Positions 36,279-44,840 are shown, counted from the stretch's first letter. The stretch: 64,000 bases of DNA from Mesorhizobium loti R88b (GCF_013170845.1 NZ_CP033367.1:5085001-5149000); one strand, 5' to 3'. Notes: generated by a model not told the origin, from the letters alone. Made by a program: numbers and translations.

Positions 36279-37631
36279 ATGACGGCGATCTTTGCGGAAC
36301 AGGCGCTGCTGCCCGAAGGCTGGCAAGGCAATGTCAGGATCGCGCTCGACGGAGGCCGCATCGCCACCGTCGAAGCGGGCGCAGCTCCGCAGGCCGATGA
36401 TGAACGCCATACGATACTGCTCCCCGGCATGCCCAATCTGCACAGCCACGCCTTCCAGCGCGGCATGGCCGGGCTTGCCGAACTTCGCGGCCCTTCCGCC
36501 GACAGTTTCTGGAGCTGGCGCGAAGTGATGTATCGTTTCGCGCTGTCGATGACGCCCGACCAGGTCGAGGCGGTGGCCGCACAGCTCTATGTCGAGATGC
36601 TGGAAGCCGGCTTCTCACGCGTCGGCGAATTCCACTATCTGCATCACGACCGTGACGGGAAACCCTACGCCAACCCTGCCGAGATGGCCGAGCGCATCGC
36701 GGCGGCGGCCGGCGAAACCGGCATCGGCCTGACACTGCTGCCGGTGTTTTACGCACATTCCTCCTTCGGCGGCGCCGCGCCAAACGAAGGCCAACGTCGA
36801 TTCATCAACGATGTGAATCGGTTCTCCCGGCTTGTTGAGAAGAGCCGCGAATCGGTTCGTGCGTTGAATCAAGCCGTCGTCGGTGTCGCGCCGCACAGTT
36901 TGCGCGCAGTGACGCCGGAGGAACTGACCCAGGTCGCTGCTTTGGCGCCACACGGCCCAGTTCACATCCACGTCGCCGAACAGGTGAAGGAAGTCGAGGA
37001 CTGCCTCGCCTGGTCCGGCGCGCGTCCGGTCGAATTCCTGCTGGCCAACGCCGAGCTCGACCAGCGCTGGTGCCTGATCCACGCGACCCATATGACCGAT
37101 GCGGAAACCATCGGCATGGCCAGGAGCGGCGCCATTGCCGGCCTTTGTCCGATCACCGAGGCCAATCTCGGCGACGGCACGTTTGCCGCGCCGTTGTTCG
37201 GCGAGCATGGCGGCCGCTTCGGCGTCGGCTCCGATTCCAACGTGCTGATCGGCCTGCCTGACGAACTGCGCCAGCTCGAATATTCGCAACGCCTCGCCCA
37301 CCGCGCCCGCAATGTACTGGCGGTAGCCGGTGGCTCGACCGGGCGTGCACTGTTCGATGCGGCACTCGACGGCGGCAGTGTCGCGCTCGGCGCCGGCGCC
37401 GCGCGGATTGCCGTCGGTGCGGCCGCCGATCTCGTCTCGCTCGACGCCAAGACCCCCTCGCTGGCCGGCAAGACCGGCGACGCGATCCTCGACGCCTGGA
37501 TCTTCGCCAATGGCAGCAAGGTGGACTGCGTCTGGGTGCATGGGCAAAAGCAGGTCTACGGCGGCCGGCATGCCAGGCGCGACGCTATCGGCGAGCGGTT
37601 TCGCAGTGTGATGATGGCGCTGTCGGCATGA
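36279..37631 (+). CDS. hutF: Formimidoylglutamate deiminase
   Basis: The ATG at 36279 has GGAG 6 nt upstream and gives 450 residues. This amidohydrolase shows the motif LLPGMPNLHSHAFQRGMAGL (metal HxH) near residue 60, HIHVAEQVKEVEDC near 235 and the distal Asp in GVGSDSNV near 320. It converts N-formiminoglutamate to N-formylglutamate, releasing ammonia. Together with HutG it forms the five-step route, instead of the direct formiminoglutamase route. Its stop overlaps the hutC start by 4 nt. Confidence 0.95.
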   Translation: MTAIFAEQALLPEGWQGNVRIALDGGRIATVEAGAAPQADDERHTILLPGMPNLHSHAFQRGMAGLAELRGPSADSFWSWREVMYRFALSMTPDQVEAVAAQLYVEMLEAGFSRVGEFHYLHHDRDGKPYANPAEMAERIAAAAGETGIGLTLLPVFYAHSSFGGAAPNEGQRRFINDVNRFSRLVEKSRESVRALNQAVVGVAPHSLRAVTPEELTQVAALAPHGPVHIHVAEQVKEVEDCLAWSGARPVEFLLANAELDQRWCLIHATHMTDAETIGMARSGAIAGLCPITEANLGDGTFAAPLFGEHGGRFGVGSDSNVLIGLPDELRQLEYSQRLAHRARNVLAVAGGSTGRALFDAALDGGSVALGAGAARIAVGAAADLVSLDAKTPSLAGKTGDAILDAWIFANGSKVDCVWVHGQKQVYGGRHARRDAIGERFRSVMMALSA

Positions 37632-38368
37632 GCACGGCCGAGACGGCGGATGTGGAGGGTGGCGGTTCGCTGCACCAGCGCATCCTGTCCGATATCAGCG
37701 AGAGGATCCTCTCCGGTGCCTGGGCACCCGGCCATCGCATCCCGTTCGAGCACGAACTGACGACCGAGTATAATTGCTCGCGCATGACGGTGAACAAGGC
37801 CCTGTCCCAGCTGGCCAAGGCCGGGCTGATCGAACGCCGCCGCCGCTCTGGCAGCTTCGTGCGCCAGCCACAATCGCAGGCAGCGGTGCTGGAACTTCAC
37901 GACATCAGGATCGAGGTCGAAGCGCTTGGCCTACCCTATCGCTACGAGCGGCTGGAGCGCCTGAAGCGGCGCAGCAACGCGGACGACAGAGCGCTGCTCG
38001 GCCTGTCCGCCGCGGGGTCATTGCTATGGGTCGAGGGCCTGCATTTTGCCGGCGAACGGCCATTCGCACTCGAGCAGCGCCTGATCAATCTCTCGGCGGT
38101 TCCGGAAGCCGACGACGAAGAGTTCAGGGAAATCGCCGCCGGCCCCTGGCTGATCGGCCGCGTGCCGTGGAGCGAGGCCGAACATCGCATCCGTGCCATG
38201 GCCGCCGATGAGGCCGTTGCCGACGCGCTCGACATCGATCCCGGCGCGCCCTGTTTGGTGGTCGAGCGGCGGACATGGAGTGCCGAGCATCCGGTCACCC
38301 ATGTACGGTTTGTCTATCCGGCGGAAAGCCACACGCTGGTGGCAAGGTTCACGCCGTCGCAGGGGTGA
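37628..38368 (+). CDS. hutC: Histidine-utilisation repressor, GntR/HutC family
   Basis: A 246-residue regulator. The winged helix-turn-helix lies around residues 15-80 (LHQRILSDISERILSGAWAPGHRIPFEHELTT; SRMTVNKALSQLAKAGLIERRRRSGSFV). The UTRA ligand domain follows to the end (VERRTWSAEHPVTHVRFVYPAESHTLVARF). HutC represses hut genes until urocanate binds. It is co-expressed with hutF, so it is probably autoregulated through the palindrome at 36210. Confidence 0.95.
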   Translation: MSTAETADVEGGGSLHQRILSDISERILSGAWAPGHRIPFEHELTTEYNCSRMTVNKALSQLAKAGLIERRRRSGSFVRQPQSQAAVLELHDIRIEVEALGLPYRYERLERLKRRSNADDRALLGLSAAGSLLWVEGLHFAGERPFALEQRLINLSAVPEADDEEFREIAAGPWLIGRVPWSEAEHRIRAMAADEAVADALDIDPGAPCLVVERRTWSAEHPVTHVRFVYPAESHTLVARFTPSQG

Positions 38369-38390
38369 GGCGTGTCCAGCCGAAGACTGG

Positions 38391-38416
38391 CGAAAAGCCA
38401 ACGATTTGGCTTTTCG
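38391..38416 (+). terminator. Stem-loop after hutC
   Basis: An 11-bp perfect stem (CGAAAAGCCAA and TTGGCTTTTCG) with the tetraloop CGAT begins 22 nt after the hutC stop. The TTTTC is inside the stem rather than after it, so it is a plausible but not ideal terminator for hutFC. Confidence 0.5.
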
Positions 38417-38439
38417 AACGCCGAACGCCCAGAGCCATA

Positions 38440-38517
38440 GCGGAGGGCAGTGGCGCTGGGCTGGGTCCCAGCGTTCGCTGGCCTTTCGGCCGCTCACCCC
38501 CACAAGGGGGAGGTAGA
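38440..38517. repeat. GC-rich intergenic repeat
   Basis: This block contains GGCC-TTTC-GGCC and then CCCCC-ACAA-GGGGG followed by AGGTAG. The last part closely resembles the element at 18881-18900. It fills the gap between the convergent hutC and ridA-like genes. Confidence 0.55.
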
Positions 38518-38527
38518 AGGCCGCCGC

Positions 38528-38872
38528 TTAAATCGCCGCCGTGATAATAATCTCGACCAGATATTCCGGACCAGCCAACTTGGCTTCGCCTGTGGCGCGG
38601 GCCGGCGTGTTGCCCTGCGGCACCCACTTATCCCATTCCGAATTCATCTCGGCGAAGGTGCCCATATCGGCCAGCCAGATGATCGCCTGAACGATCTTGG
38701 TCTTGTCGGTGCCGGCCTTGGCCAGCAATTCGTCGATGGTCGCCAGGATATCACGGGTCTGCGAGGCGACGTTGCCGCTGGGCTCGCCGACCTGGCCGGC
38801 CAGATAGACGGTGTTGCCGTGGATGACGATCTGGCTCATGCGCGGGCCAACATCGATGCGACGAATGCTCAT
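38528..38872 (-). CDS. RidA family protein
   Basis: A 114-residue single-domain protein starting MSIRRIDVGPRMSQIVIHGN. Family features are VYLAGQVG near residue 23, TRDILATIDELLAKAGTDKTKIVQAIIWLADM in the middle and ARATGEAKLAGPEYLVEIIITA at the end. RidA proteins hydrolyse reactive 2-aminoacrylate-type imines. This member has Glu where archetypal RidA has the catalytic Arg (GEAKLA rather than R), so it probably belongs to an Rid subgroup with a different substrate. GGAAACTCCC lies upstream of the start. Confidence 0.88.
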   Translation of the reverse strand: MSIRRIDVGPRMSQIVIHGNTVYLAGQVGEPSGNVASQTRDILATIDELLAKAGTDKTKIVQAIIWLADMGTFAEMNSEWDKWVPQGNTPARATGEAKLAGPEYLVEIIITAAI

Positions 38873-39026
38873 GGGAGTTTCCTTCGTTTTGAGAGGTCGC
38901 GCCTGTTTAGAGTTGGCGTGGGCTTCGGGCAAGGCCGCCGGGGCCAAATCTCCTTGGACCAGTGAGAGACGAGATTCACGGCAAGTTGAGCCGCCGGTCG
39001 CAATTCCGCCCGATTGGCTTGTTGAC

Positions 39027-39040
39027 TAATGTAATAACAT
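39027..39040. promoter_or_regulatory. Zur-like operator upstream of aztA
   Basis: TAATGTAATAACAT lies about 56 nt before the aztA start. Its ATGT...ACAT arms form an imperfect palindrome of the Fur/Zur type. A 12-mer of it matches 11 of 12 positions of a site inside aztC on the opposite strand (40853-40864). Repression by a zinc-loaded Zur would be the expected control; no zur gene is in the window. Confidence 0.55.
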
Positions 39041-39095
39041 CACATATCCAATCGACCCCTGCCCGCGGCCGGATTTCGCTGCCCCACGGAACGAC

Positions 39096-39911
39096 ATGAC
39101 CCAGACCTGCCTGACATTCCGTGACCTGACGCTGGGCTACAGCAGCCACCCAGCGATCCATCACCTCGACGGCACGATCCGCAAGGGTTCGCTGACGGCC
39201 GTGGTCGGTGCCAACGGCTCCGGCAAATCGACACTGATGAAGGGTATCGTCGGCGTGCTGAAGCCGATGGCCGGCGAGGTTGTTCGCGCCCCGGGCGTAC
39301 GAGCAGCCTATCTTCCGCAGCAATCGGAGCTCGACCGCTCCTTCCCGGCGCGCGTCGTCGATCTGGTTTCGCTTGGCCTCTGGCCAAAGCGCGGCATGCT
39401 TGGCCGCTACACATCAGAGGATCGCACGGCGGTCAGCCAGGCGCTGATGGCGGTCGGCCTCGGCGGCTTCGAGAAGCGACCGATCGACACGCTGTCGGGC
39501 GGCCAGCTGCAACGCACGCTGTTTGCCCGCGTGCTGTTGCAGGATGCCGACCTCATCCTGCTCGACGAGCCGTTCAATGCCGTCGATGCCAAGACGGTCG
39601 GCGACCTCATCGCCCTGATCAAGCGCTGGCATGGCGAGGAACGCACCATCATGGTCGTCGTCCACGACCTCGATCTCGTGCGCCAGAATTTTCCGGAGAC
39701 GTTGCTCCTAGCCCGCCAGCCGATCGCCTGGGGCGAAACCGGGGAAACGCTGAAGCCGGAGAACCTTTTGCGCGCGCGCCGCTTCCATGAAGCCTGGGAG
39801 GAAAACGCTCCTTGGTGCGAACCGGATGAGCACGCTCATGATCATGCTGATGGGCACGATCACAGCCACACTCATGACCATCATCACGGCGCCGGCCCGA
39901 GGGCCGCCTGA
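39096..39911 (+). CDS. aztA: Zinc ABC transporter ATP-binding protein (AztA-like)
   Basis: A 271-residue ATPase: Walker A GANGSGKS (38-45), signature LSGGQ (133-137), Walker B LILLDE (153-158). After about residue 240 comes a histidine-rich tail (HAHDHADGHDHSHTHDHHHG), a common zinc-binding feature in zinc/manganese import ATPases. The ATPase-permease-binding protein gene order matches the AztABC systems of alphaproteobacteria. It drives zinc import at the inner membrane. Its stop overlaps the permease start by one base. It could also be called ZnuC-like. Confidence 0.88.
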   Translation: MTQTCLTFRDLTLGYSSHPAIHHLDGTIRKGSLTAVVGANGSGKSTLMKGIVGVLKPMAGEVVRAPGVRAAYLPQQSELDRSFPARVVDLVSLGLWPKRGMLGRYTSEDRTAVSQALMAVGLGGFEKRPIDTLSGGQLQRTLFARVLLQDADLILLDEPFNAVDAKTVGDLIALIKRWHGEERTIMVVVHDLDLVRQNFPETLLLARQPIAWGETGETLKPENLLRARRFHEAWEENAPWCEPDEHAHDHADGHDHSHTHDHHHGAGPRAA

Positions 39912-40786
39912 TGGACTGGGTCTACGGCCTTTTCATCGCACCCTTTGCCGATTTCGGCTTCATGCAGCGGGCCCTGTTCGGCTCGCTGATGCTGTCGCTC
40001 GGCGCTTGCCCGATCGGCGTCTTCCTGATGCTGCGGCGCATGAGCCTGTCGGGCGACGCCATGGCGCATGCCATCCTGCCAGGGGCGGCTGCCGGCTTCC
40101 TGTTCTACGGGCTGGAAATCCTGCCGATGACCATTGGCGGCCTGATTGCCGGCGTCATCGTGGCGCTTGGCGCTGGGGCTGTCTCGCGCTTCACCATTCA
40201 GCGCGAGGATGCCTCGATGGCGGCCTTCTACCTGATCTCGCTCGCCATCGGCGTGCTGATGGTGTCGATCCGCGGCTCCAGCGTCGATCTCATGCATGTG
40301 CTGTTCGGCACCGTGCTGGCGCTCAACAACGAGGCACTGATCCTGATCGGCGGCATTGTCGCGATAACGCTGGTCAGCCTCGCCATCTTCTGGCGGGCGC
40401 TGGTCGCCGAATGCCTCGATCCGCTGTTCCTGCGCTCGGTCAGCAAGATGGGCAGCCCGGTGCATTTCATCTTCCTTGGCCTTGTCGTGCTCAACCTCGT
40501 CGGCGGCTTCCAGGCGCTCGGCACTTTGCTGTCCGTCGGTTTGATGATGCTGCCGGCAGCAGCAGCCCGCTTCTGGACCGCACGCGTCGAGCCGATGTGC
40601 GTGCTCGCCGTACTGATCGGTTTCGCTTCCTGCATCGCCGGGCTGCTGTTGTCCTATCACGCCTCGCTGCCGTCTGGCCCGGCTATCATCCTGTCGGCCG
40701 GCGTCGTCTATTTCGCCTCGATCCTGCTTGGCACGCGCGGGATTCTGCGCGCCCGCATCATCCATCACCGTCACAGAACGGCCTGA
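39911..40786 (+). CDS. aztB: Zinc ABC transporter permease (AztB-like)
   Basis: A 291-residue protein of the ABC-3 (metal) permease family with about eight or nine membrane segments. The conserved region LSGDAMAHAILPGAAAGFLFYG follows the second segment. Later GTLLSVGLMMLPAAAARFWT matches the family's coupling-helix area. It forms the membrane channel for zinc with the AztA ATPase. Translation is coupled to aztA through the TGATG overlap. Confidence 0.88.
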   Translation: MDWVYGLFIAPFADFGFMQRALFGSLMLSLGACPIGVFLMLRRMSLSGDAMAHAILPGAAAGFLFYGLEILPMTIGGLIAGVIVALGAGAVSRFTIQREDASMAAFYLISLAIGVLMVSIRGSSVDLMHVLFGTVLALNNEALILIGGIVAITLVSLAIFWRALVAECLDPLFLRSVSKMGSPVHFIFLGLVVLNLVGGFQALGTLLSVGLMMLPAAAARFWTARVEPMCVLAVLIGFASCIAGLLLSYHASLPSGPAIILSAGVVYFASILLGTRGILRARIIHHRHRTA

Positions 40787-40816
40787 CCCCCCGCCCCTCG
40801 AAAGGAGCCCCTACCC

Positions 40817-41758
40817 ATGCTGAAATCCATCCGTGCTGCTCTGGCGATGAGCGTTATAACATTAACCGCCTTTGGTGCGTCCTCGGCCTTTGCCGCGCCG
40901 TTGAAAGTGGTCGCCAGTTTCACGGTCATTGCGGATTTCGCCAGGAATGTCGGTGGCGACCGCATCGATCTGACCACCATCGTCGGGCCGGATGGCGATG
41001 CCCATGTCTATGAGCCGAGCCCGGCCGACGCGGTCGCCATGGCCAAGGCCGATATCGTTCTGGTCAACGGACTGCACTTTGAGGGTTTCCTGCAGCGGTT
41101 GGTCGACGCCAGCGCCACCAAGGCCTCGATCATCACCTTGACCAAGGGCGTGACGCCGATCGACTTCAAGCCTGAATTCGCCGACGCCGACGCGGCCGAA
41201 GGTGCCGGCACCGGCGGCGGCAAAACGGTCACCGACCCGCACGCCTTCCAGTCGATCGCCAATGCCAAGATCTATGTGAAGAACATCGCCGAGGCCTTCT
41301 GCGCGGCCGACACCGATGGCTGCGTCGGCTACCAGACCAATGCAGCCGCCTACACCAAGAAGCTCGATGCACTGGAAGGCGAAGTGAAGGCGGCGATCCA
41401 GTCGATCCCCGAGGCGAAGCGCGTCGTCATCACCTCGCATGATGCGTTTGGCTATTTCGAACACGAATACGGCCTGACCTTCCTTGCCCCGCAAGGCATT
41501 TCGACCGATTCTGAACCGTCGGCCGCCGATGTCGCCAGGCTGGTTAGCCAAGTGAAGCAGGACAAGGCGTCGGCGATCTTCGTCGAGAACATCACCAACC
41601 CGCGCCTGATCGAACAGATCGCCAGCGAGACCGGCATCAAGGTGGGCGGCACGCTCTATTCGGATGCGCTGTCGCAGCCCGATGGCCCCGGCTCGACCTA
41701 TATCGACATGATGCACAACAACACCCGTCAGATCAAAGGCGCGATCCTCGGCAGCTGA
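40817..41758 (+). CDS. aztC: Zinc ABC transporter periplasmic binding protein (AztC-like)
   Basis: A 313-residue cluster A-I binding protein with a signal peptide ending in FAA. Metal ligands can be placed at His63 (GDAHVYEP), His142 (TDPHAF), His208 (TSHDAFGYF) and Asp283 (YSDALS). This His3-Asp set is the zinc type, and spacing agrees with AztC. There is no His-rich loop as in ZnuA. Two cysteines (162 and 169) could form a disulfide. AAAGGAG lies upstream of the start. Codons 11-16 contain an operator-like sequence with rare ATA and TTA codons. Confidence 0.92.
   Translation: MLKSIRAALAMSVITLTAFGASSAFAAPLKVVASFTVIADFARNVGGDRIDLTTIVGPDGDAHVYEPSPADAVAMAKADIVLVNGLHFEGFLQRLVDASATKASIITLTKGVTPIDFKPEFADADAAEGAGTGGGKTVTDPHAFQSIANAKIYVKNIAEAFCAADTDGCVGYQTNAAAYTKKLDALEGEVKAAIQSIPEAKRVVITSHDAFGYFEHEYGLTFLAPQGISTDSEPSAADVARLVSQVKQDKASAIFVENITNPRLIEQIASETGIKVGGTLYSDALSQPDGPGSTYIDMMHNNTRQIKGAILGS
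40853..40864. promoter_or_regulatory. Zur-like sequence inside the aztC signal-peptide codons
   Basis: GTTATAACATTA, read on the minus strand as TAATGTTATAAC, matches the putative operator before aztA at 11 of 12 bases. It includes the palindrome GTTATAAC. The codons it uses (GTT ATA ACA TTA) are unusual in this G+C-rich genome, which hints at selection on the DNA sequence. Function is inferred. Confidence 0.4.
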
Positions 41759-41770
41759 TGGTATCATTCT

Positions 41771-41805
41771 ATCCGGTCGGCCCAAGACAAGCCCGGCCGG
41801 ATTTT
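41771..41805 (+). terminator. Rho-independent terminator after aztC
   Basis: A 10-bp stem (ATCCGGTCGG with CCGGCCGGAT, one G-U pair), 12-nt loop and a following TTTT lie 12 nt after the aztC stop, closing the aztABC operon. Confidence 0.8.
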
Positions 41806-41878
41806 AGCTGACGGGTGTTGCCGGTTCCGCTGGAGAGTGGCAAGACTTCTCGCCAAATCAGATTGTGAGGATGCTGCC

Positions 41879-42217
41879 ATGGAATACCGCGAAATCAGTG
41901 AGGACTATTCGGTCTCTGGCCAGATCCAGGCCGAAGATGTCGCCGCCATCAAGGAAGCCGGCTTCAAGAGCGTCATCTGCAACCGGCCTGACGATGAGCA
42001 GCCTGGCCAGCCTTCGGCCAAAAGCATCGGATCGGCGGTAGAGGCCGCGGGCCTCGCCTTCCGCTACATCCCGGTCATCAGTGGCCAGATCACAGCCGAG
42101 AATGTCGAGGATCAGGCCGAAGCACTGAACGAATTGGAAGGCCCGGTGTTCGCCTACTGCCGTTCCGGCGCCCGCTGCACCAATCTGTATGGGCTGATCC
42201 AGCAGTCGAAGGGCTAA
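41879..42217 (+). CDS. DUF442 protein (TIGR01244 family, phosphatase/sulfurtransferase-like)
   Basis: A 112-residue single-domain protein. The loop YCRSGARC (near residues 97-104) is the active-site loop of the DUF442 family, related to dual-specificity phosphatases and found fused to persulfide dioxygenases (Blh) in Xylella and Agrobacterium. FKSVICNRPDDEQPGQP is the other family hallmark. A role in sulfide or phosphate-ester chemistry is suggested by family only. It is convergent with the Lrp gene, the two stop codons overlapping. No persulfide dioxygenase is adjacent. Confidence 0.85.
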   Translation: MEYREISEDYSVSGQIQAEDVAAIKEAGFKSVICNRPDDEQPGQPSAKSIGSAVEAAGLAFRYIPVISGQITAENVEDQAEALNELEGPVFAYCRSGARCTNLYGLIQQSKG

Positions 42218-42681
42218 ATCGGCAGCGCGCCGGTTTCCTTCAGCGTCTCCAGCACGATCGCCGTCTTCACATGCTGCACGGATTCGTGCGGCAGGAGCAC
42301 GCCGTTGACGAATTCCGACAGTGATTTGAGATCGGGCGTCACCACTTTCAGGATATAATCCATCTCGCCGGTCAGCGCGTGCGCCTCCTGCACTTCCGGC
42401 AGCCGCGCCACCAGTTCGCCGAAGCGCCTGGCATTGTCGCGGTTATGGGTGGCAAGCGTTACCGAAATCACGTTGACCAGCGAGAAGCCGAGCTTGTCGC
42501 GGTCGAGCACGGCACGATAGCCCTTGATATAGCCATCCTCCTCGAGCCGCTGGCGGCGGCGCGAGCACTGTGAGGGCGACAGGTTCACCCGCTCCGAGAG
42601 ATCGTTGTTGGTGAGCCGCGCGTCGCCCTGCAGAAGCGCCATAATCTTGCGGTCAAACTGATCAATGCGCGTTTCATCCAT
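42214..42681 (-). CDS. Lrp/AsnC-family transcriptional regulator
   Basis: A 155-residue protein. Residues about 1-60 form the helix-turn-helix (IDQFDRKIMALLQGDARLTNNDLSERVNLSPSQCSRRRQRLEEDGYI). The rest is the RAM ligand domain (LPEVQEAHALTGEMDYILKV). These regulators sense amino acids. It is divergent from hppD, with 137 nt between starts, and may therefore control 4-hydroxyphenylpyruvate breakdown in response to tyrosine or phenylalanine. Start taken at MDETRIDQFD; an earlier in-frame start at 42714 is less likely. Confidence 0.9.
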   Translation of the reverse strand: MDETRIDQFDRKIMALLQGDARLTNNDLSERVNLSPSQCSRRRQRLEEDGYIKGYRAVLDRDKLGFSLVNVISVTLATHNRDNARRFGELVARLPEVQEAHALTGEMDYILKVVTPDLKSLSEFVNGVLLPHESVQHVKTAIVLETLKETGALPI

Positions 42682-42818
42682 GATTTTATCTCTCAACGTG
42701 CACACTTCGCGCATGACATGATCATTTCAAGCGTTTGAATGCAAGCACCATGCGCCGGCTCCGCGCTATGATGGCGTGAGATGGTCTTTTCAGGCCAAGC
42801 CGTTTTCGGAGGAATATC

Positions 42819-43931
42819 ATGGGTCCCTTCCCGCACGACGCCCCGCCCGCCACGATCAGCAAGGACAACCCCGCCGGTACCGATGGTTTCGAGTTCGTCG
42901 AATTCGCGCATCCGGAACCGCAGAAGCTCGCGGAACTGTTCACCCGCATGGGCTATGTGGCGGTGGCCAAGCATCGCACCAAAGACATAACCGTCTGGCG
43001 CCAGGGCGACATCAACTATGTCGTCAATGCCGAGCCGGGCTCGCACGCTAGGAAGTTCGCCGACAAGCATGGCCCTTGCGCCGCCTCGATGGCCTGGCGC
43101 GTGGTCGATGCCAAGCATGCATTCGACCATGCCATCTCGAAGGGCGCCACGCCTTATGAAGGTGACGACAAGGCGCTCGACGTGCCGGCGATCGTCGGTA
43201 TCGGCGGCTCGCTGCTCTATTTCATCGATACCTACGGCGCGAAGGGTTCGGCTTACGATGCCGAGTTCGAGTGGCTGGGCGCGCGCGATCCGCGGCCGCT
43301 GGGCGTCGGCTTCTATTTCCTCGACCACCTGACCCACAATGTCTATCGCGGCCAGATGGACAAATGGTGGGATTTCTACCGCAATCTGTTCGGCTTCAAA
43401 CAGATCCATTTCTTCGACATTGACGGCAAGATCACCGGCCTGGTCAGCCGCGCCATCACCTCGCCCTGCGGCAAGATCCGCATCCCGCTCAACGAATCCA
43501 AGGACGAGACCAGCCAGATCGCCGAATATCTGAAGAAGTACAATGGCGAAGGCATCCAGCACATTGCGGTCGGCACCGACGAGATCTATGCCGCGACCGA
43601 CAAGCTCGCCGACAACGGGCTGAAGTTCATGCCCGGGCCGCCGGAAACCTACTACGACATGTCCTATGACCGTGTGAACGGCCATGACGAGCCTATCGAG
43701 CGGATGAAGAAGCACGGCATTCTCATCGACGGCGAAGGCGTGGTCGACGGCGGCATGACCAAGATCCTGCTGCAGATCTTTTCCAAAACCGTGATCGGGC
43801 CGATCTTCTTCGAGTTCATACAGCGCAAGGGTGACGAAGGCTTTGGTGAAGGCAATTTCCGCGCGCTGTTCGAATCGATCGAGCAGGACCAGATCAAGCG
43901 CGGCGTGATCAAGGTGCAGGCGGCGGAGTAA
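42819..43931 (+). CDS. hppD: 4-hydroxyphenylpyruvate dioxygenase
   Basis: A 370-residue vicinal-oxygen-chelate enzyme. The iron ligands can be placed at His170 (FLDHLTHNV), His248 (IQHIAVGT) and Glu332 (FFEFIQRKGDEGFGEGNF). It oxidises and decarboxylates 4-hydroxyphenylpyruvate to homogentisate in the cytosol. The next enzyme, HmgA, is encoded about 4 kb away. GGAGG lies upstream of the start. The likely regulator is the divergent Lrp-type gene. Confidence 0.97.
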   Translation: MGPFPHDAPPATISKDNPAGTDGFEFVEFAHPEPQKLAELFTRMGYVAVAKHRTKDITVWRQGDINYVVNAEPGSHARKFADKHGPCAASMAWRVVDAKHAFDHAISKGATPYEGDDKALDVPAIVGIGGSLLYFIDTYGAKGSAYDAEFEWLGARDPRPLGVGFYFLDHLTHNVYRGQMDKWWDFYRNLFGFKQIHFFDIDGKITGLVSRAITSPCGKIRIPLNESKDETSQIAEYLKKYNGEGIQHIAVGTDEIYAATDKLADNGLKFMPGPPETYYDMSYDRVNGHDEPIERMKKHGILIDGEGVVDGGMTKILLQIFSKTVIGPIFFEFIQRKGDEGFGEGNFRALFESIEQDQIKRGVIKVQAAE

Positions 43932-43984
43932 GGTTCAGGTCGGGCGGATTTGCATGTGGCTCTCTTATGGGCCATGCGCAAAAA

Positions 43985-44527
43985 TCAGATCTTGAGCCCC
44001 AGCCGCTCGACCTCTTTCTCCCTCAGCTTCACATCGTAATCGAGCAGAAACTCGTCCAGCTGTGGCGGCGCGACCGAGGTTCCGGACAGCATCGCGTGCA
44101 CCTGACCGCGGTGGTGGATGTCGTGTAGGAAGACATGGGCAAGGATGTCGCCAATGCGCTCGGAGATCATGCCGTCCTCGCGGCGGTCGGTGACGACGCG
44201 CCGATCGAGATCGGCTTCCGACAGCCCATCGCAGAAGGCGATCAAGCGCCTGTCGGCCGCGACCTGCGCGGCAGACAGTGCACGGCGCTCTTCGAATGGC
44301 ACGAAATCGTCATGGGCGGCGGCACCAACGCCGCCCTCTTCGAGAAAATCGAGATAGAGATGATCGACCGCCAGCATGTGGTTGAGCGTCGCCTTGATCG
44401 ACGGGAAAAAGCTGGTGCGCTCAGCCTCGAACTCACCAGGCTTGAGCGCCAGTACCGCACGATAGAGCCGGTCGTTCGACCAGAGATTGTTGCCCGCCAT
44501 GCGGCGCAGATGATCCAGCAGGTTCAT
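43985..44527 (-). CDS. DinB-family metalloprotein
   Basis: A 180-residue four-helix protein. The metal histidines are visible in LNHMLAVDHLYL (near residue 50) and HVFLHDIHHRGQVHAML (near 137). The DinB/YfiT family includes thiol-dependent transferases and hydrolases using bacillithiol, mycothiol or glutathione; it is unrelated to DNA polymerase IV despite its name. It is the last gene of the hmgA operon. Maleylacetoacetate isomerase is missing from this operon. A thiol-dependent DinB member could do that job, but this is inference only. Confidence 0.85.
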   Translation of the reverse strand: MNLLDHLRRMAGNNLWSNDRLYRAVLALKPGEFEAERTSFFPSIKATLNHMLAVDHLYLDFLEEGGVGAAAHDDFVPFEERRALSAAQVAADRRLIAFCDGLSEADLDRRVVTDRREDGMISERIGDILAHVFLHDIHHRGQVHAMLSGTSVAPPQLDEFLLDYDVKLREKEVERLGLKI

Positions 44528-44531
44528 GAGA

Positions 44532-44825
44532 TCATCCCCCTGCCCGCACCATATGCAGGCCTGCCCCCATGATCGCGAATCCGGCGAGAGCGACCAGCAG
44601 CAACCAGTTCATGCGCCTGCGCATGGCTTGCGTCTCTTCGTCTCGAGCGACCTTCATGTTGGTGATGGTGTGAAACATCATCGCCTTGCGCCGGAAGCCG
44701 CTGCGGTTGGTGAGATCAGGCGAGCGCGCCTCGATGCGGTAGCTCAACCGGATCGCGAGGATGAAGACCGCCAGAATCCCAAGCGCCCAGACGCCGGCCA
44801 GAAGATAGAACGCCTCCCCCGTCAT
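44532..44825 (-). CDS. Small two-helix membrane protein
   Basis: A 97-residue protein with a membrane segment at each end (FYLLAGVWALGILAVFILAI and WLLLVALAGFAIMGAGLHMV) and a positively charged middle. No named family recognised. It lies 4 nt from the DinB gene and 15 nt from the FAH gene, so it is within the operon. Its role is unknown. Confidence 0.7.
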   Translation of the reverse strand: MTGEAFYLLAGVWALGILAVFILAIRLSYRIEARSPDLTNRSGFRRKAMMFHTITNMKVARDEETQAMRRRMNWLLLVALAGFAIMGAGLHMVRAGG

Positions 44826-44840
44826 TCCATTGCCCCCTGT

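Noticed and set aside
40853-40864. Internal aztC site as a chance palindrome
   Set aside because: I did not discard it, because it matches the upstream site at 11 of 12 bases; it remains a low-confidence regulatory feature.
43985-44527. DNA polymerase IV or SOS role for the DinB-family gene
   Set aside because: The protein is the small metal-binding DinB/YfiT family, not a Y-family polymerase.
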